Both the position numbers and the translations under genes were made by a program. Shown in pieces: positions 49,436 through 59,070 of a DNA stretch of 64,000 bases. The notes beneath the pieces are model-generated. The model had not been told where the DNA came from. It was given only the letters and a program-made list of their open reading frames with translations, and did no database searches. Numbering within the stretch: the stretch's first letter is position 1; each line of letters starts with the position of its first letter. Source of the DNA: CAZDRX01 sp964508225 (GTDB lineage Bacteria > Patescibacteriota > Gracilibacteria > Peribacterales > Peribacteraceae); assembly GCA_964508225.1 (NCBI GenBank), contig CAZDRX010000004.1:1-64000 (forward strand), written 5' to 3'.

Positions 49436-52400
49436 ATGCCCGCCTTCTCTCTGAAGACATTCTTCTTCGGCAGCACACTTCGCATCGCTGTCACCGTCTC
49501 CGTTCTCGTACTTGCCGCAGCTGCTCTCCTGGGCACGCTCCTGTTGTCGATTCCGGAAGCGTATGAATTTCCTCAGAATCAGAAAATTTCTGCCACGTCC
49601 GTACTGCGTCTCTCCTTTCCGGAACTCATGCAGCACGATTCGGTCGGGCAGCACATCTCCATCTCGTCATCGCTGGAAGTGACAAAGACGTGGGACGGAG
49701 AGACCCTCGTTCTCCAGCCTTCTGCCCCCCTTGCTCAGGATTCCGTCGTAGTGGTGACCGTGGACGGTGCGGCGCTCAGGTCGGATGGCACGATGCTTGG
49801 CAAGGATATGAAGTTCACCTTCACCGTTGCGGGTGCCCCCGTTCTCGCTGCAGCGCTCCCTGCGCCGGATTCCGTTTCCGTTCCCACAGACGCCGATATT
49901 CTCCTCGTCTTCGACCGTCCCGTGATCGCACTCACGCAGGTTCAGGGTGATGCGTCACTCTCCAAGCTGAAGGAACTGCCTGTGCACATCACGCCGGAAC
50001 TTCGCGGAAGGTGGAGATGGCTCGGCACCACCACGGCATCATTTCACCCGGAACAGGGGCTTGTACCCGCAACGCGCTACACCGTGACAGTCCCTCCGGG
50101 AATCAGGACGGTATCCGGCGATGTCACGGAGAAAGACTTGAGCTGGAGCTTCGAGACGCAGCGCCCCCGTCTTCTTTCCACGGAACCCTCGGAGGGCTCC
50201 ATGAGTGCAGGGTCTACCACGACTCCCGCATTCACCTTCAATACCCAGATTGATCTCATCAGTGCGAGGGATTCGATCCAGCTTTTCAGGATGGTGGCAG
50301 GAAAGCAGACCCCTGCGCCTGTGGCTTCCGTGCGCTACGGAACACGTGAGGACGACGATGGCACGATGATCACGGACAAGAGCATCGTCGTCGCAGTTCC
50401 CGCGGCTCCGCTCTCCTTCGGTACTTCGTACACTGCGACGGTGCAGTCGGGCATCCGCGGACTCAAGGGGTCCCTCGGATCTTCCACGGGATCCTCTGTC
50501 CGTTTTTCGACGGTCGGGGAATTCAAGGTGATTAGAACGGTCTACGAAAACGGGTCTTTGCAGATCGATTTCTCGAGCCCTGTGGATGCGGTGAACCTCG
50601 CTGATGTCATCAGCTTTGATCCACCAGTGGGCCTTGAGGACGAGTCGGGGAGCACGTACGAGACGAATTCGTGCGAGTACGGTGATGTCTGCGATCCCAC
50701 AAACAATCCTGTCGTTCAGCGCTTCAGCTCTTTCTACCCGAAGCTGAAGCCGAGCACGAAGTACACGATGAAACTCCTCCCCAAGCTTGCGGACCGCTAT
50801 GGCCAGCATCTCAAGGCTCCGTACACGTTTGGGATCACCACCCCGAAACTCGATTCCGAGGTCTTCATCCACCCGCGGGACAAGAGCTTCTCCGTGTTCG
50901 AGGCAAAGAAACCGCCCGTGTACTACGTGAATGGCGTGAACGTGAAGACGCTTGACGTGGAATTCGGCCATCTGACATTCGAGACCTTCCTTGGCATCCG
51001 CGAGAATGCGGTGAGGCAGGGGTACCCGGTGCAGCCCGTAACGGACATCGCCTCGAAAACCGATCAATATCAGAAGAAAACGATCAGGACTTCGGGAAAG
51101 CTCGACCTCTGGGAATCCAAGACGGTGGATCTCGAGAAGACCTTCGGGAAAGTCGGTCCGGGGATCTATGTCCTTTCCGTAACATCACCCGAGTGGGAAG
51201 CGAAGCCCTACGTGCCTGCCGTCGAGCAGCGCTACTTCGTCCTCACGAATATGGCCCTCACGGTGAAGTACTCTGGCAGCCGCCTCCTCGCATGGGTGAC
51301 GGATTTGCAGACGGGTGAACCGGTCTCCGGAGCGCTCGTGAAGATCCGTTCTCTGAAGGGGGATACCCCTGCGTCCGGCACGACGGACAAGAACGGTTTT
51401 TATGAAGCACCGCTGCCGCTTGGCAAGATGACCAATTCCGAGAGCGACTGGATGCCTGAATTCTGGGTGACAGCGGAGAAGGGGAATGACTTTGCCTTCA
51501 CGGGCAGCGATTGGAGCAGCGGCATTCTCCCGTACGACTTTGACGGGGTGAATGCGGATTTCCGCTCGCCGCTCTCACCGCCGAATCGAATGCTTTCCGT
51601 TCTGTACACAGAGCGTCCGCTCTACGGAGCGGGGGACACGGTCTACTTCAAAGGCATCGCACGCGTTCTGGATAACGACGGAAAGATCACGGTTCCGGAC
51701 GTCTCACGTTCGATGGTGGTCACGGTGATGGATCCGGTCGGTACGGAAATCTACTCGAAGACATTGAAGCTGAGTGAATTCGGATCGTTCTCGGATTCCT
51801 TCCCGATCGCCGAAGAGGCTCCGCTCGGACAGTACTCCGTGCAGGCGAAGATGATTCCGGATGCGGATCTGGAGAGTTACTCGTGGTCCAGCTTCAGCGT
51901 TCTTGCCTACCGTAAGCCCGAATATAAGGCCACCGTCACGACAGATAAGGACGAGTATGTGGGGGGAGAGAAGGCCGCTGTCACGGTGTCGGGGCAGTAT
52001 TACTTCGGAGCCCCGATGGCCGGAGCATCGGTGGTCTGGAGAGCACTCACGTCGAATTACTACTTCAATATGTACACAGACGGGTGGTACTCGTTCGCTC
52101 TTGAGGATGCGTGGTGCTGGAGAAATTGTTCGCGAGGCGAGAATCTTTTGACGGACGGCAAGGGCACGCTCGATGAAGCCGGTCTCCTGAAGCTTTCTGT
52201 TCCTCTCACGATCGACGATAAGCCCGTGAGCCAGCTCGTCACCCTGGAAGCCGATCTCACAGACAAGAATAATCAGGTGGTGAGTACGCGCTCGTACGTG
52301 GTCGTGCACAAGTCCGAGGTGTACGTGGGTATCGCAAGTGACGATTACGCGGTTTCCGCCGGGGAAAAGGCTTCCGTGAAGCTCATCACGCTCACGCCGG

Positions 52401-55400
52401 AAGGCAAAGCTGCACCGGGCACGAAGGTGAACGTCAGTCTCTATTCGCGCACATGGAACGTCGTGAAGTCGAAGGGCATCGATGATGCCTACTACTACGA
52501 CAGTGAGCCCGTCGATACCTTCCTGCGCTCGACCAGCGTTGTCACGGGTGAGGATGGCAAGGCGAAGGCAGAGCTGCTCCTCCCCGACGGCGGAGAGTAC
52601 CGCGTCGTGGTCATGGCAAAGGACGCAAACGGACATGAGGCCAAAGCCGGATGGTCGCTCTACGCGTTTGCCGATGCTTACTTCAACTGGCCGCGTACAA
52701 ACAACGACCGTATTCAGGTCATCGCGGACAAGCCGTCCTACAAGGTAGGGGACACGGCCAAGCTCATTGTGAAGACGCCGTATCAGGGCAAGGGCGTGAA
52801 GGCTCTCGTGACAATCGAGCGCGACCAGATTATCGAGAAGCGTGTCATCGACGTGAAGAGCAGCGCGCTTCCTGTTGAAGTCGAAATCAAGGACGACATG
52901 ATCCCGGTCGCATACGTGTCGGTCGTCGTCTTCAAGCCGCGCCTCGGCGAAACCTTCGATGACAACGGCGTGGATACCGGTGCTCCGGCATTCAAGATCG
53001 GGTATGCCCGTCTTTCGATCGATACAGCTCCCAAGAAAATCGATCTGAAGATCGAGACGGATAAGGAGAAGTACCTTCCGGGAGACAAAGTGCAGGTGAA
53101 AATTTCCTCGAAGGATGCCGCCGGGGCCCCCGTACAGACAGAGCTTTCGCTCGGTGTCGTCGATTTGAGCTTGCTCGATCTCACGGGCTTTTCACTTCCG
53201 GACATCGTTTCCAGTTTCTACTACGAGCGTGGCGTGGGTGTGCAGACAGCAAGCATGCTTCTCAACCTCATGGAGCGCTTCAAGCCCGGAAGCAAGGGAG
53301 GCGACGGCGCAGCGGACGGAGAATCCAAAACGCGCGGAAACTTCAAAGACACGGCGTACTGGAATCCCTCCATTATCACCGGAAAAGACGGCACGGCTTC
53401 GGTCACCTTCACGCTTCCGGACAACCTGACGACGTGGCAGCTTCTCGCCATCGGTTCCACGAAGAAGCATCTTTTCGGCGCCTTCGCCAAGAACGTGATC
53501 GAAACCAAGCGTGTGATCCTGCGTCCGGTGCGCCCGCGCTTCGCAGTGAGAGGCGACAAGATCACCCTCGGAGCGATCGTGCACAATTACCTCGAGGAAG
53601 ATGCGAGCTTCAAGGTTTCGCTGAAGGCGGAAGGACTCACTCTGCAGGGCAGTGCGGAGCAGACCGTGAAGATTCCGAAAGGCGGAAATGCGAAAGTGCT
53701 CTTTCCGGTGAAGGTGAATGATGCGACGGGCGCCGTGCTTCATTTCCGGGCAGAGGGTCCGGAGGCCGTCGACGATATCATCGAGAGTTTCCCGGTCTGG
53801 GAATACGGCACCGCACAGACGAATGCGACTTCCGGTGTCACCGAAGACCGTGCGACGGAGACAGTGCTCATTCCGTCCGCGAAGGACGCCGCCGAGGGAA
53901 CGCTCTCGGTCAGTGTCGCACCCAGCCTTGCAGTGTATCTCACGAAGGGGCTCCAGTATCTGAGCGCGTATCCGTACGGTTGTGCGGAGCAGGTTGCCTC
54001 GAGCTTTATTCCTGATCTCGCGCTCAAGCAGCTGCAGGGCTTCGGGCAGTTCCGCGTCACGGACAACGCCGTACTCGAGAAGCAGATTCTTGCCGGGCTT
54101 CAGAAGCTCTACACGTACCAGAATCCCGACGGAGGATTCGCATATTTCTCCGGAGGACAATCCTATGCGTATCTTACGGCGTACATTCTCGATGCTCTCC
54201 GAATCACGAAGGAAACGGGATACGGAGTGGATGCAGGCGTAACTGATCGTGCGCTGGGCTACCTGAAGTCCGCAGTGGCAGACAGAAGTGCCAGTGGCAG
54301 TCTTGACGCTGCCAGCCGTGCATACATTCTCTACGTACTCTCTGAATTCGGCTCGTTTGATACTGCATCCCTGAATGCCCTCCTGCAGAAGCCGGAGGAG
54401 CTCCCGCTGTTTGCGCGGGCGCACATCGCGATGGCGTACCAGCGGGCAGGCAATTCCACGAAGGCGAGGTCCGTCCTCGCGGACATTCTGAACACGGCAA
54501 AAGTGGACGCACGTTCCGCGCACTTCGAGGAGGTGGACAATGCCCGCTACTACGCTGCGATGAACACGGACACGAAGACGTCGGCGATTGTGCTCAAGGC
54601 TCTCGCAAGAATCGAGCCGGATCATGCACTCGTCCCCAAGATCATCAGGAGCATCCTGCTCGATCGACACGACGGCCACTGGGACTCGACGCAGACGACT
54701 GCACAGGTCATCCTCGCGTTCGTCGAGTACCTGAAGAAGACCGATGAGCTCTCGTACGATTACCAGCTGGGTATCGAAATCGCCGGAACCAAGAAGCTTG
54801 ATGCGCACTTCGCGAAGCCCAAGCTAGAGCGCAGAGAACTGGTACTGCCCCTCGGCGGACTTGCGCGCGGAAAAGAAACCGACGTCAGTGTCGGCAAGAC
54901 CGGTCCCGGCAGGCTGTACTACGATATCGCATTGCAGTACTTCTACACGCCGGACGAACTTTCTCCGGCGGAAGAGGGGATCGGTATTCTCCGCGAGACG
55001 AAGCCTCTCACGAAGGCCGACGCATCGATGAAAGTAGGATCCACTCAGAAGGTCACGCTCACCATCACGGTGCCGGAGACGCGTCACTTCGTCGCTGTCG
55101 AGAGCATGCTCCCTGCCGGATTCGAAGCGATCGACCTTCAATTCGCGACCAGTCAGCAGGGTCTTCTGGAGTATGCCGCGAACCCGTCATCGACGTGGGA
55201 GGATTACTGGAAGATGCAGATGTGGAGATTCTCGCACATCGAATACCGCGATGACCGCGTATTCCTGTTCGCAGATGAGCTTCCGCCGGGCGTGTACAAG
55301 TACGAGTACCTCGTCCGTGCGACGACTCCGGGAACGTTCCGTGAGCGCCCTGCGAGAGTCTTCGAGATGTATTCCCCCGAGACCTTCGGCCAGACACGCG

Positions 55401-55426
55401 GCGGCTGGCTTCAGATCAAAGACTGA
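49436..55426 (+). CDS. Bacterial alpha-2-macroglobulin
   Basis: 1996 aa. A signal anchor (about 15-40, no lipobox) is followed by Ig-like domains (about 60-380), the MG domains and a bait region, and the thioester domain. The reactive thioester motif PYGCAEQ is intact (Cys about 1516). After it come the alpha-helical toroid repeats (TTAQVILAFVEYLKK) and a receptor-binding-like C-terminal domain ending at residue 1996. Bacterial a2M traps proteases in the periplasm. It is followed after 44 bp by pbpC, the same pairing as in E. coli yfhM-pbpC: a2M guards while PbpC repairs the wall. Confidence 0.95.
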   Translation: MPAFSLKTFFFGSTLRIAVTVSVLVLAAAALLGTLLLSIPEAYEFPQNQKISATSVLRLSFPELMQHDSVGQHISISSSLEVTKTWDGETLVLQPSAPLAQDSVVVVTVDGAALRSDGTMLGKDMKFTFTVAGAPVLAAALPAPDSVSVPTDADILLVFDRPVIALTQVQGDASLSKLKELPVHITPELRGRWRWLGTTTASFHPEQGLVPATRYTVTVPPGIRTVSGDVTEKDLSWSFETQRPRLLSTEPSEGSMSAGSTTTPAFTFNTQIDLISARDSIQLFRMVAGKQTPAPVASVRYGTREDDDGTMITDKSIVVAVPAAPLSFGTSYTATVQSGIRGLKGSLGSSTGSSVRFSTVGEFKVIRTVYENGSLQIDFSSPVDAVNLADVISFDPPVGLEDESGSTYETNSCEYGDVCDPTNNPVVQRFSSFYPKLKPSTKYTMKLLPKLADRYGQHLKAPYTFGITTPKLDSEVFIHPRDKSFSVFEAKKPPVYYVNGVNVKTLDVEFGHLTFETFLGIRENAVRQGYPVQPVTDIASKTDQYQKKTIRTSGKLDLWESKTVDLEKTFGKVGPGIYVLSVTSPEWEAKPYVPAVEQRYFVLTNMALTVKYSGSRLLAWVTDLQTGEPVSGALVKIRSLKGDTPASGTTDKNGFYEAPLPLGKMTNSESDWMPEFWVTAEKGNDFAFTGSDWSSGILPYDFDGVNADFRSPLSPPNRMLSVLYTERPLYGAGDTVYFKGIARVLDNDGKITVPDVSRSMVVTVMDPVGTEIYSKTLKLSEFGSFSDSFPIAEEAPLGQYSVQAKMIPDADLESYSWSSFSVLAYRKPEYKATVTTDKDEYVGGEKAAVTVSGQYYFGAPMAGASVVWRALTSNYYFNMYTDGWYSFALEDAWCWRNCSRGENLLTDGKGTLDEAGLLKLSVPLTIDDKPVSQLVTLEADLTDKNNQVVSTRSYVVVHKSEVYVGIASDDYAVSAGEKASVKLITLTPEGKAAPGTKVNVSLYSRTWNVVKSKGIDDAYYYDSEPVDTFLRSTSVVTGEDGKAKAELLLPDGGEYRVVVMAKDANGHEAKAGWSLYAFADAYFNWPRTNNDRIQVIADKPSYKVGDTAKLIVKTPYQGKGVKALVTIERDQIIEKRVIDVKSSALPVEVEIKDDMIPVAYVSVVVFKPRLGETFDDNGVDTGAPAFKIGYARLSIDTAPKKIDLKIETDKEKYLPGDKVQVKISSKDAAGAPVQTELSLGVVDLSLLDLTGFSLPDIVSSFYYERGVGVQTASMLLNLMERFKPGSKGGDGAADGESKTRGNFKDTAYWNPSIITGKDGTASVTFTLPDNLTTWQLLAIGSTKKHLFGAFAKNVIETKRVILRPVRPRFAVRGDKITLGAIVHNYLEEDASFKVSLKAEGLTLQGSAEQTVKIPKGGNAKVLFPVKVNDATGAVLHFRAEGPEAVDDIIESFPVWEYGTAQTNATSGVTEDRATETVLIPSAKDAAEGTLSVSVAPSLAVYLTKGLQYLSAYPYGCAEQVASSFIPDLALKQLQGFGQFRVTDNAVLEKQILAGLQKLYTYQNPDGGFAYFSGGQSYAYLTAYILDALRITKETGYGVDAGVTDRALGYLKSAVADRSASGSLDAASRAYILYVLSEFGSFDTASLNALLQKPEELPLFARAHIAMAYQRAGNSTKARSVLADILNTAKVDARSAHFEEVDNARYYAAMNTDTKTSAIVLKALARIEPDHALVPKIIRSILLDRHDGHWDSTQTTAQVILAFVEYLKKTDELSYDYQLGIEIAGTKKLDAHFAKPKLERRELVLPLGGLARGKETDVSVGKTGPGRLYYDIALQYFYTPDELSPAEEGIGILRETKPLTKADASMKVGSTQKVTLTITVPETRHFVAVESMLPAGFEAIDLQFATSQQGLLEYAANPSSTWEDYWKMQMWRFSHIEYRDDRVFLFADELPPGVYKYEYLVRATTPGTFRERPARVFEMYSPETFGQTRGGWLQIKD

Positions 55427-55434
55427 GCGAGAAT

Positions 55435-55467
55435 GGGGGGCCTCACGCGAGGTCCCCCTTCTTCCCC
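55435..55467 (+). terminator. Hairpin between a2M and pbpC (attenuator-like)
   Basis: A 10-bp stem with one G-U (55435-55444 with 55449-55458, loop ACGC) sits 8 nt after the a2M stop, followed by TTCTTCCCC. It lacks a proper T-run, so partial termination or mRNA stabilisation is more likely than full stop. Confidence 0.55.
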
Positions 55468-55470
55468 TGC

Positions 55471-57795
55471 ATGAAACGGCGTTGGCTCTTCATCGGCATT
55501 CCGGTCAGCCTGCTTGTTCTCGCATGGTTCTGGCCTCTTCCTGCGCAGTTTGAGGAGTCTGCACATCGCTCCACTCGCATCACGGACAGGGAAGGTCGTC
55601 TTCTCTACGACGTACGTCAGGGAGGACTCCAGAGAGGGATTGCTGCAGTGGATATCCCCGGGGACTTCCGGAAGGCCGTCATCGCGGTGGAGGATCGGAC
55701 ATTCGAGACGAACGCAGGTCTGAGTCTCCGCGGCATCGCAAGGGCAGCTGTGAAGGATCTCGCGGCGCTCCGCGTCGTGCAGGGCGGCAGCACGATCACA
55801 CAGCAGTTCGTCCGCAGCATTCTGAAGCCGGAGAAGAGGGGAGTGCTCTACAAGATCCGGGAGGCGTGGCTTGCCGTGAAGATCACGGCACGGTGGAGAA
55901 AGGACGACATCTTCGCTGCCTACGCAAACACTGCGTACTTCGGTCAACAGGCCTATGGCATCAGCGCAGCTGCCCGAACGTACTTCGACAAATCTCCGGA
56001 GCATCTGTCTCTCGCCGAAAACGCCCTGCTGGCCGGCCTTCTCAATGCTCCCTCCGCTCTCAATCCGTTCAAGGATCTGACGTCCGCAACGTCGCGGAGG
56101 CTTCTCGTTCTCCATGCGCTCAGGGATACGGAGATGATCACGCAGGAGGAATTCGATGTTTCGGTCACGGAACCGGTCCGTCTCACCCGGGGCGTTGTGC
56201 CGATTGAAGCGCCGCACTTTGTCTTCTGGCTGCTCGGGGAACATCCGGAGCTGCGTAGTGCAGGACGGGAAATCCGGACGACACTCGATCTCTCGCTCCA
56301 GCATGAGGTTGAGTCAGCTGTCCGTCTTCGCATCGCGGATCTCGCCGACAAGAAAGTGACCTCCGCAGCCGTCATCGTTCTCGACGCGAAGTCCGGCGAC
56401 ATCCTGTCGATGGTGGGATCTGCGGACTACTTTGACGCTGAGCATGATGGAGCCGTGAACGTCGTCACCGCTTCAAGGCAGCCGGGTTCCGCACTGAAGC
56501 CGTTCACCTACGCGCTCGCGTTCACACAGGGCATGACGCCCGCGACGACGATCGCCGATATTTCGGCACAGTTCCTCACGAAGACAGGAGACCCCTACGT
56601 GCCGCGGAACTACGATTACAGCGAGCACGGGCTTGTGCGGCTGCGCGAGGCTCTTGCCAATTCGTACAATATTCCCGCCGTGAAACTGACAGAGAAAATC
56701 GGGGTCGAGCGTCTGCAGAACTTTCTCATCCGTGCCGGGTTCACGACTCTCACCGAGAGTCCGGATCATTACGGTCTCGCCCTGACGCTCGGCGATGCAG
56801 AAGTGAAGCTCATTGATCTGGCAGCCGCGTACGGAATGCTTGCGCGTAACGGCGAGACGCTCAGACCTCGGGGGCTGCTCGAGGGGGTGATTTCCCCGGG
56901 AAACAGAGTCCTGGACCCGAAGGTCGCGTGGCTCATCACAGACATCCTGAGTGACTCCGATGCCCGTGCTGCGGAATTCGGCCGCGGAGGGCCTCTGGCA
57001 TTCGCTTTTCCTGTTGCCGCCAAGACAGGAACCACCCGCAATTCCCGTGACAACTGGACGGTCGGCTACACGCCCGATGTCATCGTAGGAGTCTGGGTCG
57101 GGAATGCGGACAATTCTCCGATGCGCGACACGACGGGTGTCACCGGAGCCGGACCCATCTTCCACGACGTGATCGTGGAAGTGACGCGTCAGAAGGCGGC
57201 TCACGCTTTCGAGCGGCCCGACGGTATCGTCGAGAGGGAGATTTGCAGACTCTCCGGCTTGCTGCCGACAGACCTCTGTACCGACCGCACCACGGAGCAC
57301 TTCATCGCCGGCACGGAACCGGTACAGAAAGACACGCTGTTCACGCTCGTGAAGATCGATACCCGAAACGGAAAGCGGGCAGGTGCTTCGTGTCCTCCGG
57401 AAGTCATCAGAGAGGTTCCGTATACGGATTTTCCCCCCGAGGTACGCAAGTGGGCGCGCGAAAACGGCTGGAAGCTTCCTCCGCAGGATGCCTCGCCGCT
57501 CTGTGCCGACGTGCCGGCAGGCGCTTCGTCCGGCGTATTCGTGATCACGAGACCGGCACCGGGCACCAGTTATCTTCTCGACCCACTCATTCCAGACGCA
57601 CAGGAGTCCGTCATCTTCGAAGGCAGAACAGACGGTCATCTGCCGGAGGTCGATTGGTACGTTGACGGCAGATATGCGGGGACAGGGAAGTCCCCCGATT
57701 ACCGTTTTCCGTGGCGTCCCTCTCCCGGGATTCATGAAATCCGCGCCGGAACGGGGGTGCTTTCCCGTCCTGTCTCGATTGAGGTGAGACGGTGA
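55471..57795 (+). CDS. pbpC: Penicillin-binding protein 1C (bifunctional class A)
   Basis: 774 aa. Membrane anchor (6-24); GT51 transglycosylase (about 45-230) with EDRTFETNAGLSLRGI and QGGSTITQQFVRS; transpeptidase with SALK at about 340, the SYN motif (LANSYNIPAVKL) and KTGT at about 518; then the BiPBP_C domain (about 690-774) that identifies PBP1C. Polymerises and crosslinks peptidoglycan outside the membrane. Second gene of the a2M operon. Confidence 0.95.
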   Translation: MKRRWLFIGIPVSLLVLAWFWPLPAQFEESAHRSTRITDREGRLLYDVRQGGLQRGIAAVDIPGDFRKAVIAVEDRTFETNAGLSLRGIARAAVKDLAALRVVQGGSTITQQFVRSILKPEKRGVLYKIREAWLAVKITARWRKDDIFAAYANTAYFGQQAYGISAAARTYFDKSPEHLSLAENALLAGLLNAPSALNPFKDLTSATSRRLLVLHALRDTEMITQEEFDVSVTEPVRLTRGVVPIEAPHFVFWLLGEHPELRSAGREIRTTLDLSLQHEVESAVRLRIADLADKKVTSAAVIVLDAKSGDILSMVGSADYFDAEHDGAVNVVTASRQPGSALKPFTYALAFTQGMTPATTIADISAQFLTKTGDPYVPRNYDYSEHGLVRLREALANSYNIPAVKLTEKIGVERLQNFLIRAGFTTLTESPDHYGLALTLGDAEVKLIDLAAAYGMLARNGETLRPRGLLEGVISPGNRVLDPKVAWLITDILSDSDARAAEFGRGGPLAFAFPVAAKTGTTRNSRDNWTVGYTPDVIVGVWVGNADNSPMRDTTGVTGAGPIFHDVIVEVTRQKAAHAFERPDGIVEREICRLSGLLPTDLCTDRTTEHFIAGTEPVQKDTLFTLVKIDTRNGKRAGASCPPEVIREVPYTDFPPEVRKWARENGWKLPPQDASPLCADVPAGASSGVFVITRPAPGTSYLLDPLIPDAQESVIFEGRTDGHLPEVDWYVDGRYAGTGKSPDYRFPWRPSPGIHEIRAGTGVLSRPVSIEVRR

Positions 57796-57814
57796 CTTTG
57801 TGGCTTGAATAAGG

Positions 57815-57820
57815 TATAAT
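57815..57820 (+). promoter_or_regulatory. -10 box of the NDH-2-like gene
   Basis: TATAAT ends 7 nt before ATG 57828. AAGGA lies directly against the ATG, too close for an SD. Confidence 0.6.
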
Positions 57821-57827
57821 ATAAGGA

Positions 57828-59048
57828 ATGGAAACCAAGATTAAAAAGAATATCCTCATCATCGGTGGTGGTTTCGGCGGTGTGAAAGCTGCCCAGATTC
57901 TGGGACGGGACAGGCGATGTGCAGTCCGTCTCGTCGATCCGAAGGCCTACATGGAGTATCACGCCGCCACGTACCGCCTCACGACCGGTCGTTCAGCACT
58001 GGAGGTCTGTATTCCGTATACGGAGTTGCTGCGGGGTTCAGGTGCCGAAGTTGTGAAGGACGCTGTCGTATCGATTGACCCTGCGAAGAAACAGGCCGTC
58101 GGCCTTTCCGCCTCCACGTACGACTACGATGAGCTCATCCTCGCGATCGGATGCGAGTCCTCGTACTTTGGCATTCAGGGAGTGGAGGAGCACGCGTACA
58201 GCATCAACAGCGTGGATGATGCGCTCAAGCTCCGGCGTCACATCCATGATTCATTCGAGAAGGCGAAGACGACTCCGCCCGAGGAGAAGGTTCCGCTGCT
58301 GCATGTTGCCGTGATCGGCGGCGGCGCAAGCGGTACGGAGCTTGCAGGGGAATTTGCAGCGTATACGCGCAGTCTTGCGAAAGCGCACGGTATCGATCCC
58401 TCGCTCGTGACCATCGATCTCATCGAGGCAATGACCAGAGTGCTGCCGGGCCTCCCGGAACATCTGTCGGCAAAGGCACACCAGCGGCTGCGCGAACTGG
58501 GTGTGAACGTCTACCTCAACCGCTCAGTCGTACGTGAAGAAGTCGACAAGCTCTTTCTCAAGGACATGCAGATGACGACGAAGACCGTCGTCTGGACAGC
58601 CGGACTGAAAGCGAACGGCATGACGGCGACGATTCCGGGTCTCAGCCTCGACAAACGCGGACGCGTCCTCGTCGACGACCATCTGCGTGCGCTGGGTGTC
58701 AGCCATGTCTCTGTGATCGGCGATGTTGCTTCCACGAAGTATTCCGGCATGGCGCAGACGGCTCTCGCCGATGCGGCCTATGTCGCGAAGTCGATCCGCA
58801 CAGGTTCGCCCGTTGCCTATGTTCAGCCCGCGCCCGCATATGCCGTGCCGGTGGGACCGGGATACGCTGTCGTTCTCTATCATGGCATGAGTTTTTCCGG
58901 GAGTATCGGTTGGTTTCTGCGTCGCGCCGCTGATTTCAGGGCATTTCTCAGCATGCTGGGGCTCGCCCCATCCATCCGCGCCTTCCTCGCCGGAATGGTC
59001 CGTCACGAGTCCTGCCCCGTCTGTGCCAAGAACAGCGGCAGCTTCTGA
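57828..59048 (+). CDS. NDH-2-like FAD-dependent pyridine nucleotide oxidoreductase
   Basis: 406 aa. FAD site IIGGGFGGVKAAQIL, second Rossmann site VAVIGGGASGTELAGEF for NAD(P)H, TVVWTAGLKAN and the FAD-ribityl motif VSVIGDVAST. The C-terminal part ends with a hydrophobic/amphipathic region and a CPVC pair. This fits type-II NADH dehydrogenase or a sulfide:quinone/ferredoxin-like relative; quinone use is unproven. TATAAT ends 7 nt upstream. Confidence 0.86.
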   Translation: METKIKKNILIIGGGFGGVKAAQILGRDRRCAVRLVDPKAYMEYHAATYRLTTGRSALEVCIPYTELLRGSGAEVVKDAVVSIDPAKKQAVGLSASTYDYDELILAIGCESSYFGIQGVEEHAYSINSVDDALKLRRHIHDSFEKAKTTPPEEKVPLLHVAVIGGGASGTELAGEFAAYTRSLAKAHGIDPSLVTIDLIEAMTRVLPGLPEHLSAKAHQRLRELGVNVYLNRSVVREEVDKLFLKDMQMTTKTVVWTAGLKANGMTATIPGLSLDKRGRVLVDDHLRALGVSHVSVIGDVASTKYSGMAQTALADAAYVAKSIRTGSPVAYVQPAPAYAVPVGPGYAVVLYHGMSFSGSIGWFLRRAADFRAFLSMLGLAPSIRAFLAGMVRHESCPVCAKNSGSF

Positions 59049-59058
59049 GCGTCTCATG

Positions 59059-59064
59059 TAAGAT
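59059..59064 (+). promoter_or_regulatory. -10 box of the gene at 59071
   Basis: TAAGAT ends 6 nt before ATG 59071; no SD. Confidence 0.55.
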
Positions 59065-59070
59065 CGGGTC

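Noticed and set aside
53192..54808. Open 538-codon frame on the minus strand inside the a2M gene
   Set aside because: Shadow of a firmly identified gene; Arg/His-rich without motifs.
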